A DNA stretch of 64,000 bases, from positions 434,001 through 498,000 of the forward strand of contig JAKCWG010000921.1 in the NCBI GenBank assembly GCA_021464415.1, read 5' to 3'. Below, piece after piece: positions 35,057 to 44,160 of this stretch. The translations under genes and the position numbers were made by a program. Each line of letters starts with the position of its first letter. The stretch's first letter is position 1. The stretch is from Lonicera japonica (taxonomy: Eukaryota > Streptophyta > Magnoliopsida > Dipsacales > Caprifoliaceae). The notes below the pieces were generated by a model, which searched no databases, was not told the origin of the DNA, and saw only the letters and a program-made list of their open reading frames with translations.

Positions 35057-36742
35057 TGACGCAACCAAAATAGCGCGTTGTGTTATAGCCCAAGTGCAGG
35101 CACGCCAAGTTATAGTATAGTCTCGGAAGTCCGAGTGTCGAACCACAGGGATAGTCGAAAAGGGATGGAATGGATTACGGATTACGGTTTTCAGATTTTG
35201 TAAGTTGGATTTGTTGTGAAACAACAGAAATGTAAAACGGTTTGAAAATTAATAAGAAAGCACTAAGGTAGGTGGAGGTCAATTACAATTTAAGAGATGG
35301 TGATCGCTAGCTCATACAAAGATTTCAACATACGGTTTCTCAAGATATGGGGAATGTTGGTGTATCTCTCAATAGCATAGGGTGCGACGCTAGGCTACTC
35401 ATTCCCGGATTGAAGCTATATCAAGAAAGAGACAAACGACATTCCACCAAAGACGAGGTTATCATTCCTACCTCTTAGCTACGGGTGTGAAGCTAGGCAA
35501 CCCATTCCCGATGAAGCTAATCCGAGATAGATATGACAAACTCATCATAAAAGGATTTAACATAAAGACAGTGTATGAAATCTCATGATTTAAAGAATGA
35601 AAATTAGAAAGTGAATCCCAACAATGGAATGGAATGAAGTTTATGGGATATATTTGTCATCTCATCATTAATCACTTATGGTAGAAAATAAAGAGTCTAA
35701 GTATCACGTAAAGTGTAAGAAGCACTCAATATATCAAGCAATGAATCAAAGATAAGCTAAACAAATTTATAATCCATCTATGGAGTTTTATGACTATTTA
35801 TAGTTCTTTACAAAAAGGTCAAAAACTCCATGAATGGGGGAAAAAGGCTACAAGCTTTCTAGAACCATATAAATATGTTGTATAATCATAAACAACCAAG
35901 AACTAAATATACAAGGCATATAAAGTCCTAATCTAATATGAATATACCTAGAAAGCTAGATAGAATGGAGGATATGAAGAAGAAAAGGATTTACAAACAT
36001 TTCTCAAACCTTAAACATAGATTGAGCCATAAATCACCAAATATTATATCGCAATTCACCTCCGTAACCTTAGTAAAAGACTACTCCATAATACTCGAAG
36101 CAAGAATTATAGAAGAAGTATTCATTTCTTAAAATCAAAGTAAGCTTACAAGAAGAAAGAAGAAATTACAAGACTTTAGCTCTCCCTTCTCTCTAGAACT
36201 TGTACAAAACTTAGATAACTTAGCCTAGAAGCTAAGATAAATAACATATACTAAAATATTGCAAAATATCTAACTAAATATCTAAAATAACTTGAACCAC
36301 TAAAATAGCCCATTTTGGGTGTGAAATGGACAAGTTGCCAGGGCCATGATCGATCATGGTTATGCCCATGATCGATCATGGAAGTGCTCTGCCAGAAAAT
36401 TTTGGTTCCATGATCAATCATGGTTATGCCTATGATCGATCATGGACATGCCTATGATCGATCATGGTTATGCCCATGATCGATCATAGTTCTGGAATTT
36501 CTTCACTCAGCACTTTGCAAGCCTCCAAGCTTACTCTTGATCAATCTATGCAATGCCATTGTATTCCAATCCTACAAACACATGGAATACTACAAAGTAC
36601 AAACCAACTTGGGCCATGTTAGATACAAAACTCGCTAAGGCACTAATCACGAGATAAGTGGATAATTAGGTAGAATTAAAGCAATAAACGCGTCAAGCGA
36701 CTCCGGGAAAGAGCTTAACATGACAATATTATGCGTTTATCA
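35057..36742 (-). repeat. Gypsy 5' LTR (own orientation)
   Basis: 1686 bp. Minus-strand TATAAATA at 35802-35795; six palindromic units at 36344-36489, several hundred bp upstream of that TATA in U3. Confidence 0.95.
36344..36489. repeat. Palindromic 22-bp tandem repeats in the gypsy 5' LTR (6 units)
   Basis: Same CCATGATCGATCATGG-type units as at 30748-30937, two fewer copies. The last unit has CATAG for CATGG. Confidence 0.9.
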
Positions 36743-36747
36743 CCAAG
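36743..36747. other. Gypsy target-site duplication, right (CCAAG)
   Basis: Matches 29456-29460. Confidence 0.95.
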
Positions 36748-38396
36748 TGATGGATAATTACTTGCACCTTTTAATCCATTACTGTCCCAGTAACTTGGAT
36801 TACTGGCCACAGTAATCTGGATTACTATACTCCTTAATGAATTACTAGCCATAATCATAGATTACTGGTAGTGGTAATCCATTACTGGCCCAAGTGATGG
36901 ATAATTACTAGCCCCGGTAGTCCATTAATATCATAGCAACTTGGATTACTGGACCCAATAATCTGGATTACTGGCACCAGTAACCAATTATTGGGGCCAG
37001 TAATCTTGATAACTGCCTATGTAGCTTCTCTCCTTAATAAACTAATTTATTTTGTTGAAATCAGAGTGGCATCACAAAATGATACCTTGGTGTGTGGTAG
37101 GGAAGAGGTCTCTATAAGTAGCAGTGACGTTGTGCCATTATCTAAATTGAGGAAAAGACGTACACCATTGAGTGAAGCACAGTCGAAGAAGGCCACCACA
37201 AAAACAGCTGAAGAAACGGTACCGAACCCGAAGGGCAAGCCCACTGGTTCTCCCAAAATTGCCGAATCGAAAAAATAAAAGAATTAGGCAAAACCATCAA
37301 AGGTAGACGCTGGCAAACCAAAAAGGTCTCTTCCCCAGAGATGCACAATATTGGCCTTTGCCGAATTGGTAAATCAATACCGGGAAGCCATCCCGACTGA
37401 AACATGAGAGATTCTGAACGAGACGATTTTCGGCCCTATGATGTTTTGCTTCCGAGATACCTTAGTCAAAGAAGCCAATTGTAGAAAGACTGAAATTGAC
37501 TTTGAAATAATAATGAAGCATTTCGACACGGACCGGATGGCATGGTCCTTTGACAGTTTACAGTTGGACTTGACCGCGGAGTTTTTGACGGTCTTGTTTC
37601 ACCTCCCCACTGGAGGACTAAAAATTGTACCCGTTCCTCGATCAAAGGATAGAAAGGAACAGGCGACCAACCTGTTCAAAAATTGCAAATAAACAAAAGG
37701 TCTTTCTCATACCGATATAAAGAACTTGCTCGTATTTGAGCTAAACAAAAAAAAGAGCCGATCCAAAAAAGGTTGCATCGACTCTGCTAATGTATTTATT
37801 CTCAACCTTCTTCTTCTGCAGAACGTGGATTAATCTTATATGGGATCTGGTCAACATATGCATTTACATTGATAATGTTAACAAGTATGACTGGGAGAAC
37901 TCGACTGTGGACTTCTTGTTCTCTGGTATCAAGAAGTACAACAAGGATAAACCAAGCACACTCAACGGATGGACGCTGCTGGTGCAATATTGGTTTTTGG
38001 AGAATACAAAATATAGATTGCCACGTTCAAAGAATCGTCTAATCAGCAGGTCACATTTCGTGGCATGGAACATTAGAGACATGTTCGACGAGAAGGCCTT
38101 AGAGTCAAACCCCAACCTCTTAGAGGTAACTTTTGCATTGATATAAAAACTATACTTTATGCATTTAAGATAAAAAAACCCTATTCAATTGTACTTTATG
38201 ATTTAGGAACTTGTACTTGGCAGAGCTTGGCCAGTGTCTACCTTTAATTTGGCGCATGAACAATTGGTATGGGAGCAGGAAAAGTAAGGGCAGCAAGGAA
38301 AGGATGAGGAAACTAGTGGGAATAAGAATGATTCTGAAGGTGAAGATAAGAGTGGTGAGGATGAATCATTAGAGCTTTCAAAATGGGTAAGGATTT

Positions 38397-38791
38397 TGCA
38401 TGAAATATAGAATGTTATACTACTAATTACTAGAATACTTCTCCCAGTATTGAAGATTACTGGTGCCAGTAATCATAATTATTGGGGTTGGTAATGGATT
38501 ACTTCCCCCGGTAATCCTGATTACTGGTATCGGTAATCCTGATCACTGGGATCGGTAATCCTGATCACATGCCCCATGCCCCATTAGTTTGGATTACTGC
38601 CTCCAGTAATTTTGCTTTAATAAATTACTGTCCCCAGTAATATAGATTTCTTTGGCCATAAATCAATTGATGCCCTAGTATTCCAAATTACTGGCACCAG
38701 TAATCAGATTACTGCCCCCAGCAATCCATTATTATTGTTATACATAGGCTGGAGATTCTCATTACATGTCATGTTTTATATGTGATTCTAG
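38397..38791 (+). other. Ulp1-like gene intron packed with ATTACTGG palindromes
   Basis: At least eight ATTACTGG/CCAGTAAT half or full palindromes (38444-38725) between a TGG|GTAAGG donor and a TTCTAG acceptor. Confidence 0.65.
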
Positions 38792-39694
38792 GTCCCACAA
38801 AAAAAGAAAAACGGGAATATGGCAAGAAAGGTTATCCAAATTGTGGATACTGTTGTCGCCGAGTTATCTCAACTTATTGACAATAACATCAACGTGGACC
38901 TACAAAAGCCGAATCTAATGGACTATTAAGAAACTGTCCATGCCCTCACAAAAAAAATGGTTGACGCTATAGTAGAGTCGGATAAAAGAATTAAGCTGCT
39001 AGAGCGCCAACATGAAAGGAGGCAAGCTCAACTGCAGGTCATAACAACTACAACTCCAAGAGACCAAAATGATCCAATACCACATAATCCAATTCGGGAT
39101 GATAGGGTTGATGACACAGCGGACGTGGTCGAAGAAAGGGAGGAGGTTGTCACAGAGAGGGTCAAAGACTAGGGAGGGTCTATAAATGAAAAAGCAGCAT
39201 TGGCCCAGGCTGACGACGTGGTTAAATAGATTGCTCAAGAGCTGGCCCCCGAAAAAAGGGCCATTACTTTGCCGCCCCAACATTCAATCAAGAAAAACGT
39301 GAAGTACACGACAGGTGTGCAACAAGGTAGAGGGAAAGCGAGTCGGACTATGTCCATCCTTCAGTAATCAGCAGGCCACTTAAGAAAGTAAATGCCCATT
39401 GGCCCATACAACCATTGCTTATCAATGGGACCGACTGCACAAAGGAACCCTGGCAGACCCTCGACATGAAGATTCTGGAGTATTACCACAGTTTCTTCGG
39501 CTCGAACAAGTAAGTACATATTTTTATACACAAGTTGTAATTATAAAAGTAATTAAAAAAAGCCATACTAATTAATTTTAATTTGTTATCTTAACAGCAA
39601 AATGTATTACCAGGATCCTGACAACCTGTTCAGCCCTATTATAGAAAAAAATATGATAAAAGACATAATTGTGGGGAGAGATTTGGATAAAGAT

Positions 39695-39984
39695 GTAAGA
39701 AGCAATTGGGATTACTGTCAGTTATCATTTTCGATTACTATGTGTGTCAATTTGGATTGCTTGGGCCAGTAATTTTGATTACTAGCCCAAGTAATTTGGG
39801 TTACTGGGGCCAGTAATGGATTACTGGCCCCAGTAATCAAGATTACAGGGATCAGTAATAAAGATTACTAGAACCAGTAATCTTTATTATTGGACCAGTA
39901 ATCAGGATTACTGGACCCAGCAATCTATTACTGGTGCACTTGTAACTTCTCTAACAAGTTAAGTGCATGTCCAAAATGTTGTAG
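39695..39984 (+). other. Ulp1-like gene intron packed with ATTACTGG palindromes
   Basis: Seven or more palindromes between 39715 and 39935, including ATTACTGGGGCCAGTAAT and ATTACTGGCCCCAGTAAT back to back near 39790-39829. Confidence 0.65.
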
Positions 39985-41129
39985 GTTTTGAAGCAGTACA
40001 TTACCATGATGAAGAAGGAGATAGAATAAAAAAAATGGACATATTTGGTTTTATTGACTTGGAAGCTTCAGTATGTAAATCCCTGATAAACCAAAAAATT
40101 ACAGTGCACAAAGAATTACATTCCCGGATCTAATTCCTGTTAACTTTCTTTTTACAGTTTTACTATATTGCACACCACGAAAAGCTTTCTACGTCTGACA
40201 AAGACTTTAGTGGGAACAAGTTTGATGTTGCAAATATCCTCATGGAACCCCTATGGGAAATATTCACTCGCAGCAAAATATTGATTCCACTGCACCACCG
40301 GACGAGTAGACATTTCATCCTTCTCCACATAAACCACGATCGGCAGACAATAACCCACATGAACTCCTCCCTACCCGTAAAGGGTAAAAAGTCCGATGAT
40401 GACAAGTGGAGTAAAAATGCAGAGACAGTGGTAAGGCAACAACCAAATATTAAATCTATATATACTGGCCAGATTATGTATTTTCAAGATTAATACCTGA
40501 CTCCATATATTTACCTTAGCCTTATTAAAAAAAAATAAAGGCAAACCACATTAAGCATTGGATGAATGACATCTGGCTTGGCGGCTAGTTCCAAACTCAA
40601 GCGAGCATTGATCTTGAGGTGTACCGAGAGCAGGTGGTTAATCAAGATTAAAACAGCCCAAAAATTAAACATAAAGAGCTGACCGCCAATGAAAAGAGAA
40701 CGAGGTGGATGATCATGAAAAAACAGTTGAAATTTGAATCATACACCTTTGTCGAAGATGTCGACTGCCCACAACAAATGGCTTAATCGTAAGTAGCTCG
40801 AATATTCATAGTTTATTTATTAGTAATTTTTTGGTAAATGATATTGTGGCTCAATAAACCAAAAAATGGTTTTGGTTTTCAAGTCAGATTATGGTGGATT
40901 CATGCTTCACTTCATGGAATGGTTGGTTAAGGGGAAGAAGCAGTCCCAAAAGGGAGGGATAATTTTCAGGCAGAACATACTCGACAAATTCAGAACCCTT
41001 AGACCATCGAAATGAACCATGTTGTTCTAAATGATTGTGGTCTATGGATTATGGTGTAAATGATTGTGGATAATTATTGTAATTTTTTAACAATTTCCTC
41101 TTTTTATAATCTAGTTTTTTTGTTTTTGT

Positions 41130-41282
41130 TTGGATTACTTCCCCAGTAATGAATTACTTGACCCAATAATCATGATTACTGGAACTAGTAATTTGGATTA
41201 CTGGATCCAGTAAACCTGATTACTGGGTCGAGTAATCCTGATCACCGGACCCAGTAATCAGGATTACTCGACCCAGTAATCA
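41130..41282. repeat. CACTA right-end palindrome cluster
   Basis: Six ATTACTGG/CCAGTAAT or ATTACTsGACCCAGTAAT variants directly after the Ulp1-like gene and before the subterminal motifs; mirror position to the 38-bp array at the left end. Confidence 0.8.
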
Positions 41283-41283
41283 A

Positions 41284-41373
41284 AGGCGACGTATATGTTT
41301 GTTCGTCGTCTAAGTAAATCTAGGGCGACGTAGTATATTGCATACATTGCCCAATCTACCGACTGGTGTAGTG
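41284..41373 (-). repeat. CACTA right subterminal motifs and terminal inverted repeat
   Basis: GGCGACGTATATG (41285), TTCGTCGTCTAAG and GGGCGACGTAGTA (41323-41336) precede the terminal GACTGGTGTAGTG. The last five bases are TAGTG, followed by AGT. Confidence 0.8.
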
Positions 41374-41765
41374 AGTACAAATCCGACTTACAATATCAAC
41401 ACTTCACGTGGTTGTAGTTCAAGGCTCCCCCCAAAATAGCTAACTCAAATGGTAGGTTATGTTCATTACACCTATATATATACTAAGGAAGTTCTCATTA
41501 CACTACCAATGTAAAATATTTTGGGTCGTTATAATCTCCCCTCGTTAAATCCCTGATGTTCTCGTCAAGCCGGGCACAAACCCGACCCGCAATATCCACA
41601 CGTCATATGATAGTGGTCCTAGATCCGCTCTAATAACATATGTAATCATTCGGGTTTTCTGTCAAAATGACTAGCCTAAATTGTAAGTTAGGTTCATTAC
41701 ACCCACAAGTACACTAAAGAACTTTTTATTATACTATCGATGTGAGATATTTTGGGTCGTTACAG
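41374..41765. repeat. Tandem array of ~230-290 bp units, right part, with CACTA TSD AGT at 41374-41376
   Basis: AGT is followed by ACAAATCCGACTTACAATAT, which is the missing end of the unit broken at 9706. A full unit follows (about 41425-41650) and then part of another (to GGGTCGTTACA at 41765). Landmarks are as in 9241-9706. Confidence 0.8.
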
Positions 41766-43278
41766 AAAATAAAGTATTATTATTTTATTTTTAACAAATA
41801 ATAAATATAATACCTAATATGCTCTAAGTTTTGGATATGCCCTTATCACTTACAATTAACTTTTTTATTTTTTTTCCTTTCTTATAATTAATTATAATTT
41901 CTTCGTCAAACAAATTGATATTGTAAATATCACTACTTTAATACTGAGAGATAAATAAATAAATTCCCGAGTTCTAAATTTTTTAATGATTAAAAATGAA
42001 GTTGTTAATGCATATATGATATCATGCCCTTTGTATTTGTTTTTTAGAAATAAAGGGGTGTTAAAAATTAAAATTCTTACATTTAGAAAATTAATTTTTA
42101 CTATATATAATAAGAAAATATAATTAAATTTGAGAACGTGTAAATAATTTTGAGGAATCGAAACTTACATTGAATTTAATATAACTGAATGTTAAAATAT
42201 TAGTAAATAATTGATATTGATAGTAAAAACTACTCATACATGCCTAATAATCGAATTATGGTAGGGTACACAATATTATCAGGTATTTTTGGATATCACC
42301 ACGGGGATCCTCAAGGCTCCAAAAAGATGGCTCTCCTTTACCGGATATATGGGTTTATTTTAGTTCAGCATGTAATATTTATATGAACCTAAGTTGGATA
42401 TAACTTAAATCGTATTTATGTTTAGAATATACCCATACTTATCGCAATTAAAAAAATATAAAAATATCAGGCTTTTAGGTCATGATTGGTCAAAAACTTA
42501 TTGGGATGGATATTTTATCATCCTAAATCTTGATTACTATTGCTAAGGTAGTTTTATTTGTTATCGAACCAAATTTATAGGTTTCTTTAAAGTAACCAAA
42601 TTTACAGTTTATTAATTATGCTTTAGGAATATAAATTTTTTTAACATAATTCTTTTTGCTGTTAATCTATTTTTGTATATACAATTTGTAAACATTAAAA
42701 AACAAAATCATAAATAAATCAATGTCCCTAGAAAAATGAGCTTTAAATATTGTTAAATTAAAATTTATTATATTTTGAAGTTTTAAAAAAAAGTTGTAGA
42801 AAGAAAAAGCTGACATGACAGTGCAAATAATATATAAATACGCACTATTATTACTCAACATATTCTTTTATAGATAATCTACATGTTAAATAATATGGGG
42901 ATGCTAAAAATATATAAAAACTATAATTTATAATTAAACAAAATAGGAATATATAGTAGTATTGGGGATATTATTATATAATAATTTACATGTTTAATAA
43001 TCTAGGACATATTGGAGATATAAAAAAACTCTAATTTACAAATAAATATTTAATGGCTATAGAGATACAATTAGAATTTTCATTGGTTTAAACTATTTAA
43101 ATCTTTAATATAGTTAATTAACTAAATACATTTTATTATCATCAATATTACCAACATGCCTCAATAATCCCGAGACGTACGTTGGATCGAAAGATAAACA
43201 TCCACATTAAATTTGAGTTACCAGTTGAGAACATAAAAAAAAAGGTCCTACTATATTAGGGCTAACCTGACTATTAAT
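41766..43278. other. AT-rich intergenic DNA
   Basis: Very AT-rich, no gene recognised. ACGTTGGATCGAAAGATAAAC-like text near 43175 has a loose counterpart near 43740-43850 (CTACTATATTAGGGCTAACC versus CTAATATATTAGGACTAACC). Confidence 0.5.
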
Positions 43279-43284
43279 AGATTA

Positions 43285-43318
<34 letters not shown>

Positions 43319-43394
43319 GTTATTGTTATTGTTATTGTTATTGTTATTGTTATTGTTATTGTTATTGTTATTGTTATTGTTATTGTTATTGTTA

Positions 43395-43439
<45 letters not shown>
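43279..43439. repeat. Compound microsatellite (ATT)n-(GTTATT)n-(ATT)n
   Basis: About 160 bp: ATT repeats, roughly 16 copies of the hexamer GTTATT, then ATT repeats again. The internal hexamer probably spread from one T-to-G change in an ATT run. Confidence 0.95.
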
Positions 43440-43440
<1 letters not shown>

Positions 43441-43924
43441 AGTGAAGTAAAGAGATAAAAAAGTTATGTATTATTTAGTATTACAATTAGAAAATTAGAT
43501 CTCAGCTTTCAACTATAATGATAAATTAAATCACTATTTATGTATTTGTTAATAAAACAATCAAGAATTTGAATAAGTTTGAAAGATTGCAATATTTGAT
43601 AATAAATTAATTAAATACACAACTATTGTTATGATTAATGGATAAAGATATAACAAAAGAATTTGTAAAGGCTTCAAATACTTCATATCTACTAATAAAA
43701 TTAATATGTAATCATAATTATCATTGTAATTACTAGTACGCCATCACAATTCTAAGTTGTCGGACTAAAACATAAAGGTTCAAATTAAATCTGAACCACC
43801 AGTTAGGAACGTAAGTTAGGAGAGTCCTAATATATTAGGACTAACCTGATTTATTAATAGATAATACATACATACATACATATATGTATATATATATATA
43901 TATATCATATGTATACATATTTAT
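43440..43924. other. AT-rich intergenic DNA with TA/CATA repeats
   Basis: (CATA)n and (TA)n runs at 43866-43905. No gene seen. Confidence 0.6.
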
Positions 43925-44160
43925 ATTATATATAATGTAAAAGAGAAGCCAACTGCAAAATTACAATTATGTCCTCAAAAAAGTCTCACGTAATGTATAT
44001 GTGATGTTTCTACCGTTAAAAAATTAACTCTGTTAACGAAAAATAGTCAATTGCAACGAAAGTGAAAGTTGGTGGCAATAATTGCTAATTTTGGTAATTC
44101 AGAGGGTGATGTGCCACTACCCCTATAGTTGAGAGGGGCAACGTGCAATTAATCCTTTTT
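43925..44160 (-). repeat. Dispersed repeat, inverted copy of 7251-7480
   Basis: From AGCCAACTGCAAAATTACAA to GGGGCAACGTGCAATTAATCC; reverse complement of the repeat to the left of the CACTA element. Confidence 0.7.

Larger units (their letters stand above)
29461..36742 (-). mobile_element. Athila-like Ty3/gypsy derivative encoding only gag-protease (TR-GAG type), 7,282 bp
   Basis: Minus-strand element with LTRs of 1730 and 1686 bp, TSD CCAAG, and TGATAAACGC...GGTTGCGTCA ends in its own orientation. The PBS is TGGCGCCGTTGCCGGGGA, typical of Athila-like elements. It has one gag-protease frame and the tract TGAGGGGAGT before the 3' LTR. RT, RNase H and integrase are absent: coding similarity stops near 32300, close to where RT would begin. 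It would need an intact relative to move. LTRs look about 1-2% diverged by eye, less than those of the copia element. Confidence 0.93.
37065..41015 (+). pseudogene. Transposon-carried Ulp1 (C48 cysteine peptidase)-like gene, catalytically degenerate
   Basis: Ulp1-family proteases process or remove SUMO-like modifiers; plant transposons (MULE and CACTA types) often carry copies with an N-terminal mobile-type domain. Exons from splice signals: 37065-38125, 38207-38396, 38792-39509, 39598-39694, 39985-40070, 40158-40430, about 40541-40788, 40884-41015. The first exon has Lys-rich tracts, then LDLTAEFLTVLFHLPTGG and KYDWENSTVDFLFSGIKKY, as in that N-terminal domain. The C-terminal domain reads KILIPLH, RHFILLHINHD, HMNSSL, DCPQQ, then SDYGGFMLHFMEW. 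The expected His is present (40311-40313), but the Asp is Asn (40362-40364) and the nucleophile Cys is Tyr (40890-40892). There are stops at 37276, 37285, 37405, 37690, 38927 and 39169, others further on, and frameshifts. Palindromes fill its introns. Confidence 0.75.
9707..41373. mobile_element. CACTA (En/Spm) transposon, 31.7 kb including nested insertions
   Basis: The right end is TAGTG (41369-41373) and the left end is a mutated CACCAC. The terminal ~45 bp are imperfect inverted repeats flanked by AGT. Subterminal regions are dense in AGGCGACGTA/TACGTCGCC motifs. Inside are a Transposase_24-type gene (minus), a Ulp1-like gene (plus), a MULE transposase fragment, two copies of a coiled-coil frame, and many ATTACTGGnnCCAGTAAT palindromes. 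Subtracting the copia (10,092 bp) and gypsy (7,282 bp) insertions and their 5-bp duplications leaves about 14.3 kb. No TNP2-type catalytic (Transposase_21, DDE) gene was found, and both large genes are broken, so it cannot be autonomous. An alternative is two or more CACTA relics fused by deletion. Confidence 0.8.
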
